Assembly (NCBI GenBank): GCA_023630585.1
Contig: CM042541.1
Span: 17,221,501 to 17,285,500, forward strand
DNA: 64,000 bases
Source: Cranoglanis bouderius
Taxonomy: Eukaryota > Chordata > Actinopteri > Siluriformes > Cranoglanididae
Direction: 5' to 3'
The notes below the pieces were generated by a model. The model was given only the letters and a program-made list of their open reading frames with translations, searched no databases and was not told where the DNA came from. Below are positions 23,735 to 36,537 of this stretch, in pieces; the first letter of the stretch is position 1, and every line of letters starts with the position of its first letter. Made by a program: the position numbers and the translations under genes.

Positions 23735-26700
23735 ATGGATGAGCTTTATTTAGACAACATTGACGAATATGTTAACGATCAGAATAAAATTGTAAGTTCC
23801 ACATTGTAATTTTATCGCGTTTCGTTTGGTATCACTTCTGTTTATTAGCCTAACACTCGACAAAATAATCTAGCTAGCACCGCAGTGAAGTGTGTTAAAG
23901 CCGCGAGATCTGACAGGAAAGTCACACTTCATCTTGGTTATTTATTTGAGATTTGCAAGGAGGGAAAAATCTTGTATTTAATTTTGATTAATAATGGCGT
24001 TACTAGCTTCTCTGCCTATGCGGACATAACTAGTTGAGATATGTACTCGGTGGCGCCGTTTTTCTACGTTCTTGCATGTGTTTTACATCAAATAGTCTAA
24101 GGGATAGGGTTTTCTCTAGTGTAATGTTTTTGGGTGTCGCTTGTGTGTTTTTTCTGTGTGCTTTTCTGATTCGTCACCGTTATGTAACACTTCTAGGGTG
24201 GCTAATATATTATTATAGGTTTAATCAGTTATAATGCATATCCCTAGAATGGCTAGAATAAAAAAAAGATTGAGACAAGACGATGCTGAAGTTATGAGCA
24301 TGCGCGGTCATGTGTAAGGAAAGAAAGCGTTCTTGTGGATTTATGGCCTGTGGATTGGACTAAATGCTGTTGGTGAATATTTATTAGAGTTTTAGTTTTT
24401 AATCCTCTTTGTGTACATGTCGAATATCCATTTCTGCAATTTTGCTATTTCACCTTAAAATACAGCTGAATGGATAATTATCCTATTTTGTTTTAGTGGT
24501 GTTTTTCTAAATCTATGGAAGATACCTTTTTTTTAATGGGTTATGTGTATGTGTGTGGGGTGAGGGTGGGGGTTAAGAATACAAATTTTCCCTTTATTGT
24601 ATTTTTGCCTAGTTGTTGTTCTGTAAAACTGTTTTGTATGGGATTGAAAAGTATTCATTTCAAGAGCCACCTAATGCATATAACATTTTATAATATTTAA
24701 CTTGTAATGAACATGCATGCTGTAATAGGAAAATAATCAACAACAAGGTGGTATGATTGCATGATAACATGTCCCAAAATATATTATTCATCTTGTACCA
24801 CAGAAGTTTGGCATGATATATATTTTTTTTATTAATAAATGAATGACCACATATTATTTATTTTTTATCGTTACATTTAATGTTGTGGAATGTCCGTGAA
24901 ACAAATTACTGTTATCACTTACATTATAGCAGATATAAACAGTTTCTCCACCTGCATTGTTTTTACTCTGTCTTGAGGTTAATAAGACTTTCCCATGGTT
25001 GAAAAACTTGAGCTGACTCTAAATTACAAAAATTTTAAATAAATGCCTCCTTACAGAAAGAATCACCATATCATTGTTAAAAAAAGAGCATGTTTTTAAT
25101 CCTTTTATTATTAATCTTAGATTATGTGGAGCGTCCACCATACAAGTCACTGTGAATGAGTTACTAAAGAAATGATAATATATTTGAATTAATCAACACC
25201 TGACCAATCAGAATCGAGAATTCAATAGTGCTGTAGTATAATACCCTTTACTTGTACAATGACCTTTAGCAAGAAAACTTAACATGAATAATCTGTCAAG
25301 ATTTTTCCCACAAATAATGTGCAAGACATTTTCTGTGTCCATTGAAATTGACATTAGCTAATATATGCTGAATGTGAATAAACATGGTGTTGGTTCTAAT
25401 ACTGGTTCTAATGTTATTAATCAATTATGATATACAGACCAATTATCTTCTGCCAATAGTACATTTAAAATGTTTTTCAGATATTAACACAATTACATTG
25501 ATTGTTTTATTGTCCAAACAGGTCACCTATAAATGGCTGAGTCTTACTCTTGGCATCCATGTTAACACAGCTAAACAGTAAGTCTTTCTCTTTAGTGGGT
25601 TAATCTTAACTTTTAATTTCAACTAACTTTTCTTGTTGTTGGATTGGATTTGTTGGATTTGTTGCAGAATGCTGTATCACTACATAGAGCAGCGACGAAA
25701 GGAACGGTCTGGAAACACTCTACATGCAACTTACTTAGTCTCTGGGAAGTGCTTGGAGAACGGCAGCATGGTGAGTTTGGACACTCCTTTGTGCTTGAAT
25801 TAAGAGTTATTAGAATTACACAATTTCTTGGACAGACATCGCTGATAGTAACCAATGAAAAAGTATACATGGTCATTAATATTTGTGCTTTCATAGCATT
25901 TCATTTTTCTGTCATTTCCTCTAGTGTCATAAGGTGTCAGTAGTGCGTGAAGACAAGCTTGAGGGTATGTTTCTTTACATTTTAATTTTCAACTATTTTG
26001 AAACACCAGTGACTGTAAGAGAGCAAAAATGAATGACGGTTAAATATGCTAAACATGAACACTAGACATTTTCCACCACATGTATATGCTGAAAGCTCAG
26101 TGCTTTTTATTAACTTTACAGTATGTTTAATTCTTTATTTATTAAAAAGTTATACTTGTAACCATTTATAGTTACACTTAATGTTATGGACCAGCCACAA
26201 AACAAATAAGTGATAATAGGAATTAACTTTATAGCAGATATGAACGACCCTCACCAGTCTCTTTTTTTTTTTTTTTTTCTTGAAGTTAATAAAAGAAAAA
26301 AAAGGCATTGTCCTCAATATTGTATTGGAAAACTTTGTTACAAAGTGCTGACACTGGAGACTCCTTCCAAAAATAATAAATAAATGCTACCTTACAAAAT
26401 ATCAGCAGTTACATATGCTTTTTAACCTATGGAAATGATACTAAGCCTGTAATTTGCTTTGTAGCTGGAGCTGCCGAGTTATTTTCCATTCCCAAATTGT
26501 TTTTTAAATTTTTTTTTTTTTGGAATTATTAACATTGGAAGAGTTTTGTATTGACTACAAAAAAGGACTTCATTTAAAAATTGTAGATATTAATTTAACT
26601 GTGATGGGTTGGATATATTTTTATGTTCTGTGCAGTAAGCACTGGGTGATTAAATGATGACAAGTGTTTATTGTCTTTTTTCTATCACACTGGCATTAAA

Positions 26701-27579
26701 TATTAAGCAATGGATGCTGGTGTCAGCACTAAAGTTGAAACTTTTGTTTTGTATCTGTGAGCTGATTCTTTTGTATCCTCAATCTTCTGTCTTTTCCAGA
26801 TGTAAAATCCAAGCTGGATGTGACGATTAGCGTGCATGTGTACAGTGTTCAGAAAGCTGAGCTGAAGGACAGTGCGCCGCTATACAGTACTGACTATGAT
26901 GCTATGAAAGAGAACCTTAAAAACTGCAACAAGTATGTGACTTTATGACTTTATTTTATGATTCTGATTGGTCAGGTTTATTTTAATGCAGTTCTAATAC
27001 GCTATTGAAACAGACAGCAGTTCATTCTCTAAGGGATGTTTATTTATCATTTATGGAAGGAGTCTCCAGTGTTGATGCTGGACTATTTATAGCTGCTCTA
27101 TCAAAAGTGTTGATAGGAACTATAGCTCTAGGTGCATAAAAATTACAGTGTCATTTCTTTAATAAAAAACTATAATCATTAGCAAATAGTTGTGGTATAA
27201 AAGGAATAAAACATGTCAGGATGTGCTTTTATAGGGAAAATAAAACTTCGGGATAGCAACAGTAACCCAGCTTCATCACGCCACCCTGACACTGATTATT
27301 TTCTTATTATAGGACACCCCCAAGTGTTTTATTCATTACTTAACACTCTGTGTCCAGGCATATTGGTCAGAATATAGCAGTAGTTACAATGGTGCTTGAA
27401 AGTACAGAACTCTGGGATGTTGGTGGGTTTCATCACATGAACTGCTTCCACAATATTTCTATTGGATTAAGGTCAGGACTTTGACTTGACCATTCCAAAA
27501 CATTAACTTTATTCTTCTTTAACCATTCTTTGGTAGAAAATTCAAAAGGCTTCACAAACTTTCAAGCACCACTATAAGT

Positions 27580-27626
<47 letters not shown>

Positions 27627-29849
27627 CTTGTTATAATCATTACCTCGATCCAGTCTTGTGTTGTGAAGGCAGCTGGTATAAGCCAGTTTTGGTAAGAACA
27701 GACAGCATATTTCCCTATTTTTGCTCAATTCTTTCCTATTTCCTCGAAATTTCAGTATTTTCCGAAGTTTAGCATCACCTGATGTATCTCGGACTCCTTA
27801 ATACCGTATCCAACAGTTTAGGGCAATTGATGGCAGATCATTTTATATCTCCCAAGGCACAGTAACTGTCTTCTGTTTGCTATTTTACATATACATGAAA
27901 ATGATGCCACATGTGCAGGTGTAGATGAACATAATCTACTTAAACAAAATCTTATCTATTTAGAACACAAAAGATCTATGAACATCCATAAGTAAATAGG
28001 ATTGTCTGATTTAAATATTTCTCTTTTAAAATTTTGAATAATTTAGAACACACAAAAAAGAACTAAAAACAGGTTGAGTGTCATTTGGTAATCAGGTTAA
28101 ATATTAACTAATCAAGCCTTTCTATTCAGTTATACAAAATGACAGATGGATTTGAAACTGGTTAGTCAATAAAAAAGAACTACTAACAGGGAAAGAAGAC
28201 CCTAAATTGTTGTTTTCTCAAAGCCTTAAAGCATTAATGGACCTCTGTTATCATAATGATTATAGATGACCTCCTCAATGTTTTATTCTGAGAGAGTATT
28301 TCACCGTTCACAGGTACAGTGCAATTCGCTGTGCCGCTGCTGTACCGATATCCACAGCAGAGTTACAGAGGGCTCAAGAAAAGGTCATGTCTACTGCAAC
28401 TGACAAAGAGGCCAATAAACCTGTTGTCAACAACCACACAGCACCTGCATCCAAACCCACCTCCAAACAGCCAAAAGGCATCATGGGGATGTTTACAAGT
28501 AAAGCAGCTCCTAAAAGTGAAGAGCAGAGCAGAGAGGTGAAGATTGAGCAGACTGATGATCCATCTCCTGTAAGTGAACAGTCATGGCACACTCGCCTCA
28601 ACACATAATTTGGCGCAGTAACACTATTTTATTATACAGATCGCTTCAAATGTAAAGCTTGGCCTTTAACTGGTTTGTGATACCAAACTGTGGTGCTGAG
28701 CAAGAAAGATATTTAAAACTTCTATATCTGTTTTTAGCTCTGCAACATTTTCACTTTAGTCCATTTTTATAGATAACAATGTTCTACAGTGTCAGAAACC
28801 ACAAAAGCAAGAATGCTGTAAACTTAATTTACATGTTAGTTACACTAATGTAGTGTTCTTTTTAACAGCTAATTTGAATTTAGTTTTAGTCCAGACTACT
28901 GAATGGATCTGGCTGAATATATTGCCCGGCTATGCCTCAATTCCTGTATTAGCCTAACAAATGTATACTACAAAAAGCAAAAAAGCTTTTCTTACACGAC
29001 AAAACATTTCATCACAAAACATCACTGTAATTAAAAGGTTGTTAATGTTTATCCAACGGTTTATCCAATGTTTATCTGACGACAAAGCATTAGAATACAG
29101 TATACACATCAATGACTTCTAGCAGTGAATGTCCACATGACCACTGAAAAAATTGACTTTTGTCTAATTGACTGGTTCTGTGATTTTCACCTGGGAAATG
29201 TCTTAACATGGTGCCATTTTTATTTTTATTTTAATTTTTTTTTTTACAATTTTTAAATATTAATATACTTCAGAAAGTTACAGACTATAGTGAACTGAAA
29301 GCTTCTCTTTTACATGTATCTCAACGTTCTCCTCAGCGTTGGGGGGGTAGGGGGTGGATTTCAGAATTCTGACATAAAATCCTCTTGTAATAATAAACAT
29401 CTCCATTTCAGGCTGAAGGACAGAAAACGAAGTTTTCTTCCAAAGCTAGTGCTATGAACAATTTTTTTGGGAAATCAGCAGACAGTGAGTAATAATATCT
29501 CTATTAAACTGAGTCACCAAGCTCTCATTTCCATCACTGACCTCCATTTAATCTATGACCTACAGAAAAGGTTGATAAATCAGACAAAAACATAAAAGAA
29601 AAGGCAGATGGGGGTCCAACATCAGTTGCAGGGAGCACAAAACAGTCTTGCAGTTCATCCGAACCTAAGCAGGACATAAAGGAGGAATTGCCGAAGGAGG
29701 CTGAAGTGATTAAAGATGACTTCAAAGAGACCCGGAGGTAGGCTTTACTCTCTGGAATGAACTGGTTTATTTAAGAGCATCAGAGCAATGTGAATCCATT
29801 CAGACAATATTATTATTATTGTTGTTTTTTATAACAATGATTATTGTTG

Positions 29850-29908
<59 letters not shown>

Positions 29909-32900
29909 AGAGATGCACCGATCAACCGGCCAGGGACCGGAATCGGCCGATTTTCCGCATGCTCGGCCCGGACCGGTGACTGGCCGGTCAGTCTCACGTC
30001 TTTCTGATTCCAAGCCGGTACGTGTTGTTGCCAGCGGCACAGGCAATAACATCACTGCCACGCTCACAGCCGCATGTAAACATGTCGTAGGCAAAAATGC
30101 GAAAACTCATTGACCTACTGGAGGATCAACAAAGATCGTTTCCCTGCGCTTGCTCCACTTGCCCGAGCATATACCTCTCTGCTCCATGTACAAGCATTGA
30201 AAGTGATTGCTTGTTTAGCTTGGCTGGACATGTGATAGATGAAAGGAGAAACCGATTATCAGGTGACAAGGCAGAGATGCTTCTGTTTGTGAAGAAAAAC
30301 TTGCCATCAATGCTCAAGTATACATATGTTGGCAACAAAGAAAAGGTGCCTTGTGTAACGCTTTACACAGAGAGGCCGGATAGCTTGCCTGAATGGTTGT
30401 AGCCAGGTGTAAGCAAAACTCACGTATCTGATATTTCACAGTGGTTTATTATCAGTGTTGTCGATCCCCCGCACACATGGGGCAGTTTGCAAAACACTCC
30501 ACTAACAACTGCTTACTGAACATAAATAAAACAGGGCAAAGAGCAACAGGAAATAACCAGGATGCATAACAGAAATGCATACATGCGATGATCATTGCTC
30601 GTGCTCCGTCTACCGACTGCCCACTCATCACTGAGGGAGTAAGAGAGAGCGTTCCGCCTTAAAGGAGCAGTAACTAATTCTACTTGTTACACTTGTTATT
30701 TAATTATTAGCCACGGCACCTATTAATATTTGGAAGAGAATTGTACACTTCAGTTTTGTTCATAGGCTTGTAATCTTTGGACTTTTATGAGACGAATAAA
30801 AAGGATGAAAAAGGTCAATTTATAAACATAGTAGAAAATGATATCTGTTTTGTTGTATAAAGCAACTCATTTTCAGTTAATTGTTATTTCTACCTCTTTC
30901 CAGTCACAGAGCACTTTATTTTGAGAGTTGTTTAAGTGAGAGAAGATCCTGTAACTTCGTGCAGTTTGGGGGCAATTATAATGTTTAATAATTCTTTTAT
31001 TATGAAAATAAAAGTTTGCATTGAAGAAAAGTAGATTTTTGTTTGTATATGCGGTCAATTATAGTTCTTAGAAAGAAAATCGGAATCGGCAAAAATCGGT
31101 ATTGGCAGGTCACACTTAGAAAAAAATCGGAATTGGCCAAAAAAAATTGCAATCGGTGCATCTCTTATTATTATTATTATTATTATTATTATTGTGTTCA
31201 TATGGGAGCAGCATTTTGATTTGTGTCATGACTGCCAGGATATTTCTTTCTTTTTTTTAATTTTTTTTTTTTTTAATTAAAAAAACAACAACCTTATAAA
31301 CAGTAAAACGAAGCGTCTAGAGCATTTGGACAGTGAAGATGAGCGAGTGGAGAGTCAGAAGAAAAAGAGACGGAGGATAAAAAAGCCTCAGCCTGACAGC
31401 AGTGATGATGAGGGTGGGTGAAACAAATGTGCTGCAACCTGCAATTAAAACACAGTTCCACCTGCACACCTGCAGGAAATTTCACAGTAGCACTGTTTCA
31501 GTACAAACAGCCCGATTGACAGTGTTGATCCTCTCTCCTTAGTAATTCCAGATTCTCCACCTGCACCTGAATTACAGACACCAAGTCCTGAAAAGCATGT
31601 GAAGAAGGAGCCTGTTTCAAAAGTAAGAATCTGAAATGTGTAATGATCACATTTGACAACCAGTAAACCATGCTTTCTAGCTTTCTAAAAAATTTATTTA
31701 TTTATTTATATATATATATATTTTTTAGATATATAATTTTTTTACACTAGCTACGGTATTTTTTGTTTGTTTTTAGAACAATCATTAAACAGTGAATAAA
31801 TATTAAACTACTTATCTGTTTGTTAGTTTATTGTACGGACATAAAAGAAAACTACTCACAGTGAACCACAATGTATCCCATTTGGCTTTGTACCAAATTA
31901 TACTGGTTAATTAGCTAGCTAAATTAATTAACCAGATTACATTTATTATTAATTATAAATAAAGATTTCATGATAAATTGAAAAGTGTAAAGACCTTTTG
32001 TAAAGACACTTCATTGTTGTTGAGGTCTGCATACATATTCTATTATATTATATACTTAAATATTATGTGTAATGCTTGACATGGACTGGACTGCAGACTG
32101 GACATATGTTAATTTTGCAATAACTGTATAAAATAAGCTTATACATTCGACTGGTTGCTTAGAAATCCTAAATTTCTGCAGATGACAAATATCACTTTAT
32201 CCTATATATGGTTTATTATTTATGCCTGTTAGCATGTGTATATATATACACACATAACAGTGTAAGTAATGTGCCCTGCATTGCTGATGTGTGTCTTCTG
32301 TTATTGCAGAGCTCTGAGGGTAGGAGGAGGAAGAGGAGACGGGTATTAAAGTCCCGCACATTTATTGATGATGAAGGCTGTATTGGTACGTAACAGTTCA
32401 TTTTTAATGTATTTGTAATTTCACAAATCACCTGAAACTCAAAGAATATACCAAGTACTGTAATATAAAACTCTTGGGAGTGTGCTTTTACAAGATAGTA
32501 ATCAACAAGGTGTAATGAAGTGGAGGTACTCTGAACACCCCGACCTTGGTTATTTTCCAGTAACAGCATGTCCCAAAGTGTTTTATTCCACAGCAATTTG
32601 GTAATTACAATTTTTAATTTATTAAAGGATGATATACTTTTTGCTCCTGTTATCACTTGCTTTATAGCAGTTATAAACCGTCATTCCCCTGCCAACCTCT
32701 CTCTCTGTTTTCAACTTAGTGACGGAGAAAGGCTACGAGAGTGAATCTTACTCAGAGAGTGAAGACGAATCCAAAGCAGCTACTCAACCTTCTGAGGATT
32801 CAAGCTCGCTCAAGCAGCCACTCTCAAGGTTGGATGAGGAGAAAAAGGTCAAAGAGAAAAGTCAGAAGAAGGCTCCTGCTGCTGCAAACAAAGCAACAAA

Positions 32901-32937
32901 ACAGGCATCCATCACAGGCTTTTTCCAAAAGAAATGA
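23735..32937 (+). CDS. pold3: DNA polymerase delta subunit 3 (POLD3/p66), 12 exons, complete
   Basis: Exons: 23735-23791, 25522-25577, 25668-25770, 25925-25964, 26800-26932, 28314-28569, 29412-29484, 29566-29737, 31304-31413, 31543-31622, 32310-32385 and 32720-32937. All have GT-AG borders and compatible phases, giving 457 codons plus stop (1374 nt), close to the vertebrate length. POLD3 is the nuclear accessory subunit that joins the POLD2 subunit of polymerase delta and tethers the enzyme to PCNA. The N-terminal POLD2-binding domain begins MDELYLDNIDEYVNDQNKI and covers roughly residues 1-145 (VTYKWLSLTLGIHVN, HKVSVVREDKLE). A low-complexity charged middle includes KQPKGIMGMFTSKAAPK and AMNNFFGK. 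Basic tracts (KKKRRRIKKP, GRRRKRRRVLKSR) suggest nuclear import. The C-terminus QASITGFFQKK is a canonical PIP box. The first ATG matches the family's N-terminus. Introns carry transposon insertions, but no lesion affects the frame. Confidence 0.97.
24727..25250 (+). repeat. Recurrent hairpin repeat, copy 3 (pold3 intron 1)
   Basis: The hairpin side (aggaaaataatcaacaacaa to atgtcccaaaatatattatt) is followed by the body motifs acttacattatagcagatat and agattatgtggagcgtccac. The outer end gaccaatcagaatcgagaat leads to tgctgtagtata near 25245. Confidence 0.8.
26150..26470 (+). repeat. Recurrent hairpin repeat, copy 4, body only (pold3 intron 4)
   Basis: Body motifs (ccatttatagttacacttaa, ttatagcagatatgaacg, ctgacactggagactccttc) occur in the forward order without the hairpin. 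A T run interrupts at 26264-26278. Confidence 0.65.
26955..27345 (-). repeat. Recurrent hairpin repeat, copy 5 (pold3 intron 5)
   Basis: The block is in inverted orientation, from gattctgattggtcaggttt just 20 bp after exon 5 to the hairpin (27190-27345) ending ccaagtgttttattcattac. Confidence 0.75.
27386..27576. mobile_element. Deleted Tc1-like element (MITE-like)
   Basis: Short inverted ends tggtgcttgaaagt (27391) and actttcaagcacca (27558) flank a ~150 bp core with antisense Tc1 text (ttcttctttaaccattcttt also occurs in the element at 37222-38485). A 46-base T run follows at 27581-27626. Confidence 0.75.
27581..27626. repeat. Poly(T) run, 46 bases
   Basis: An uninterrupted T homopolymer lies in pold3 intron 5, immediately after the deleted Tc1-like element. 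Confidence 0.95.
29846..29907. repeat. (ATT)n microsatellite
   Basis: About 20 ATT units lie in pold3 intron 8 directly at the left end of the hAT element. A further ATT run (31166-31194) lies at its right end. Confidence 0.95.
29908..31166 (+). mobile_element. hAT-family DNA transposon remnant in pold3 intron 8
   Basis: Terminal inverted repeats agagatgcaccgat (left) and atcggtgcatctct (right) are perfect over 14 bases. Both sides abut ATT repeats, so an 8-bp target duplication inside the microsatellite is plausible but cannot be separated from it. Sub-terminal inverted text (ggaatcggcc and aatcggaattggcc) is also present. At ~1.26 kb it is much shorter than an autonomous hAT, having lost the BED finger and most of the catalytic core. 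Confidence 0.85.
30097..30402 (+). pseudogene. hAT transposase C-terminal dimerisation fragment
   Basis: A 101-codon frame includes YLSAPCTSIESDCLFSLAG followed by HVIDERRNRLSGDKAEMLL and FVKKNLP. This is the hATC dimerisation segment at the C-terminus of hAT transposases. Only this end survives. It lies within a pold3 intron on the gene's own strand and is not part of its message. Confidence 0.8.
32463..32715 (+). repeat. Recurrent hairpin repeat, copy 6 (pold3 intron 11)
   Basis: The hairpin (32470-32590, ending acagcatgtcccaaagtgtt) and the body (ttatcacttgctttatagca, then ccaacctctctctctgtttt) run right up to the acceptor of pold3 exon 12 at 32718-32719. The outer half is missing. Confidence 0.75.
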
Positions 32938-33268
32938 ACTTCTTATGTGGGATTTCTGTCTGTGTACTGCTGTGACTTTCCAATACTTTTATGACTGGAT
33001 ATTTATTGTACTGGACTTCAGTACAATAACGAACCAGTTGGTGCCCCTGTAAAGGCACTGTTATTAGGTGTTTTGGTCATTAGTTCCTTTATAGAGGAAA
33101 CCTCCGAGATGCTGGGAATATGTCTGGGATGCCTGTATGTGAAACATTTTTCGTCTGGGATTATTCTTGAATATCCATCACTGATCACTGAACATCCTCT
33201 GTGTACTGAGTGACGTTCTTTGTCATGCTGAATATCAAATATTAAAAATATGAAACTTTACTATGAAC

Positions 33269-33274
33269 AATAAA
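33269..33274 (+). terminator. pold3 polyadenylation signal
   Basis: AATAAA lies 332 bp after the pold3 stop, in a plausible short 3' UTR that contains no repeats. Confidence 0.65.
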
Positions 33275-33289
33275 CTTTACTTTGTCACA

Positions 33290-34650
33290 CTGTCTCTTCT
33301 ATTTCTAATTACACCATCCTCACTATCCTTTTCATGCTCATTTTTTCAGGGACTCATTGATGAATTTTTGTGCATGTGTAGTTCCTAATGATGATATAAT
33401 TAGTTCAGAAAGCTTGTGTTTGGTTTATTTGCTTTTTGTAGAATTTGTGCTTGCCAAAGCTTTTTTCACATTTCTACATAACGTCAGTCTCTGGCACAGT
33501 TCTTGGCCTCAGTTCAGGGGATTGTGATTTATTAAAACAAAACTGACAGTTTGGGATGGCATAGATCTGGAAATGTGTAATGAAGCTTCTCTGATCTGCT
33601 GCCATGTATGTGAATTTGAGCTTTTCATGCCAACCAGAAATTTTCCCCCTACCTTCTTTTCTCCCTGGCAGTCTCTAAACTTTATTTTTATAGAGTTTAG
33701 TCAGCGATTATTAAAGGTTAATGCCGTTTTAAAAGGACACTTCAGCCAAAAGTGAAATGTACACCAAATGTAGTTAATCACCAGCCTTTTAGGTTTTGTA
33801 CTGGAGTTACAATGTTGATGCTAAGTACAGGAAGCTTATAGCCTCCAGTTTAGCACTGTATAAACTGCACTGCTTCAGAAATCATTGTTTGCAACAGTAA
33901 TAGTATTTGCATTAAATACACAAATCAAATGTGAATTTTATGATTATCCCTCTTTGAATTGTGAACTGGGGTAGAAAAGTGATTCTGCTTCAAGACGGAG
34001 CCTTCATTTTTCATTAATCCCTTTTCCTTCTACTTTTCCTAATGGGGTCACAGTGGCAACGGGCTGAAAAGGTCAGTTCAGACTTCTCTATCCCCAGCCA
34101 CAGATTACAGTTTGTCCTGGAGGATCTCCAGATTTTCCCAAGCCAACTGTGAGATCTAGTTGCTCTAATGAGTCCTGGGTGTCTGCACTGGTTGATACTC
34201 AACTGGCTGCTCCATTCGGATGAGCCTGGGCTTCTTTAAGGTGAGGTAAATTCAGGCTGACTATATCTAGTCCATATCTTTCCTTCACACACACACACAC
34301 ACACACACACTAATTGAGGCTTCTCCCCCACCAGCGAAGTGAAATTATATGTTCCCAAAGACAGTTTAAGACTATCCATAACATGCCTGTTTCCCAGTTG
34401 ACATTGCATCTGACCCCCACATTTTATTATGTAGATGATGAGCCCACAAGATGGCTCCACACTGCCATTTTGTGCTGAGCCCAGCAGGGTGACATGGCTG
34501 GCTTTGAGAACACTTCTATGTGCTACAAAGTGTTTTCAGGCCTGTGACTTCTTTTTTAACCACATTTTTATAGATGTCAGTGTGTCACACAGTACCAGAA
34601 ACCACATAAGGAATTCTGACATATTGAACAATTCCAAAACACTAGTAAAA
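33290..34650. other. Intergenic spacer 3' of pold3
   Basis: Mostly unique sequence with a (CA)12 run at 34287-34311; no gene recognised. Confidence 0.5.
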
Positions 34651-34654
34651 CTAA

Positions 34655-34832
34655 ATCAGCTGTGGGGCAGTGATGGTTTAATGATTAAGTCTTGGGCTGT
34701 TGATCAGAAGGTTGTGAGTTAAATTCTCAGAACTGCTGTCACTGTTGGGTCTTTAACCCTGAACTTCTTAATTGTATCCTGTCTGTTATAATCGCTTCAA
34801 ATTATAAAAAAAAAAGCATCTGCTAAATGTAA
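34655..34832 (+). mobile_element. tRNA-derived SINE, decayed
   Basis: The A-box-like head is mutated (ggtttaatgattaagtcttg). The B-box-like gtgagttaaattc, the body cactgttgggtctttaaccc and the tail gcatctgctaaatgtaaag identify the same family as at 11400 and 44160. Confidence 0.72.
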
Positions 34833-34839
34833 AGGGCAT

Positions 34840-35470
34840 GAGTTTAAATCCCACATTTTGGGTCTTTCAGCAAGGATCTTAAGGCAAAGAAATTACAGGT
34901 AAAAATGATTCCTGTGGTCACTTTTCAGATTTGCATCTATAACATGCCTTATACACTGCAGAACTAACAATGACAAAACTCAACAGAAACATGTTTATTT
35001 GACTGTTTCTGTCCACTTGGTCTGTGGCCACCTCATTATCTCAAATTTATGAACGTTGATGAAGGCTTTAAGCTTGGCCCACTTTGCACATCACATCGTG
35101 TTATATATCTCTGAAAAGCTTGTTTCTGCCAGTATATGCCACTTGATCTGTCATCTTTTATCATTATAACATGCTTGTCAGTACTAAAACCTGTTTCTAG
35201 ATGACCTGCATTCATGGTCATTCCTATCCCTAATTACGAGGATATTACAGTGGAATATCCTGAAATGCTGATCATTTGTGAATATGTTAGAATTTATATG
35301 AAAACATAAACAACAAAAAAAAAGAATTGTATTCGCTTGTTTAAACAATAATGAAGATATTCCAAGAAACTCTAAAAGCCTTTCCAGATTAAAATTTATT
35401 ATTAGTAATAACTAAAGTTTATAAAACAAAGATATACATCTTGATTACACATTGATTATCTCGTTACAAT
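34840..35470. other. Intergenic spacer
   Basis: No features recognised apart from short A runs. Confidence 0.45.
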
Positions 35471-35474
35471 GGCA

Positions 35475-36537
35475 CCTGTCAAGGGGTGGGATATATTAGG
35501 CAGCAAGTGAACAGTCAGTTCTCAAGTTGATGTGTTGGAAGTAGGAAAAATGGGCAAGTGTAAGGATCTGAGCAACTTTGACAAGAGCCAAATTGTGATG
35601 GCTAGACGACTGGGTCAGAGCATCTCCAAAACTGCAGGTCTTGTGGGGTGGCCCCGGTATGCAGTGGTTGTTACCTACCAAAAGTGGTCCAAGAAAGGAC
35701 AACCGGTGACAGAGTCATGGGCAGCCAAGGCTCATTAATGTGTGTGGGGAGCGAAGGCTAGCCCGTCTGGTCCAATCTCACAGAAGATCTACTTTAGCAA
35801 GGTGTCAGAACACACTGCATTGCAGCTCGCTGCATATGTGGCTGCATAGCTGTAGCCCATGCTGACCCCTGACCACTGCCAAAAGCACCTACAGTGGGCA
35901 TGTGAGCATGAGAACTGGACCAGGGAGCAATGGAAGAAGGTGGCCTGGCATCACGTGGACGGCTGGGTGTGTGTGCATCGCTTACCTGGGGAAGAGACCA
36001 GGATGCACTATGGGAAGAAGGCAAGCCGGCAGAGGCAGTATGATGTTCTGGCTGATGTTTTGCTGGGAAGCCTTGTGTCTTGGCATTCATGTGGATGTTA
36101 CTTTGACATGTACCACCTACCTAAACATTGTTTCAGACCAAGTACACCCCTTCATGGCAGTGGTATTCCATAATGTCAGTGGCTTCTTTCAGTAGGATAA
36201 TGCGCTCTGCCACACTGCAAAAATTGTTCAGGAATGGTTTGAGGAACATGACAGAGTTTTCAAGGTGTTGACTTGGCCTCCAAATTCCCCAGGTCTCAAT
36301 CAGATCGAGCATCTGTGGGATGTGCTGGACAGACAAGTCTGATCCATGGAGGCCCCACCATGCAACTTACAGGACTTAAACGTTCTGCTTCTAACGTCTT
36401 GATGCCAGATACCACAGCACACCTTCAGAGATCTTGTGGAGTCCATGCCTCAACGGTTCAGAGCTGTGTTGGCAGCACAAGGAGGACCTACACAATATTG
36501 GGCAGGTGGCTTTAATGTTATTGCTGATTGGTGTATT
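35475..36537 (+). mobile_element. Tc1-like transposon without left terminus
   Basis: The right end (gggcaggtggctttaatgtt to gctgattggtgta) matches this family's terminus, and the 3' half is shared with the fragment at 23051-23515. A corresponding left inverted repeat was not found. The internal transposase is a pseudogene (35550-36515). Confidence 0.78.
35550..36515 (+). pseudogene. Tc1-like transposase pseudogene
   Basis: The first 63 codons are open and contain the HTH region (DLSNFDKSQIVMARRLGQS, ISKTAGLVGW). A stop at 35736 and several frameshifts follow. Pieces of the catalytic domain can be seen: TPDHCQKHLQWACEHENW near 35860, the antisense-checked QDNA region near 36195 (mutated to a stop), and QIEHLWDVLDRQV near 36300. 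The frame ends at 36515. Confidence 0.78.

Noticed and set aside
29800..30094. Poly-Asn and poly-Ile frames on the minus strand
   Set aside because: These are translations of the (ATT)n microsatellite running into the hAT terminus.
30097..30402. The hATC frame as an alternative pold3 exon
   Set aside because: No acceptor and donor pair keeping the pold3 phase was seen, and the motif is clearly transposase.
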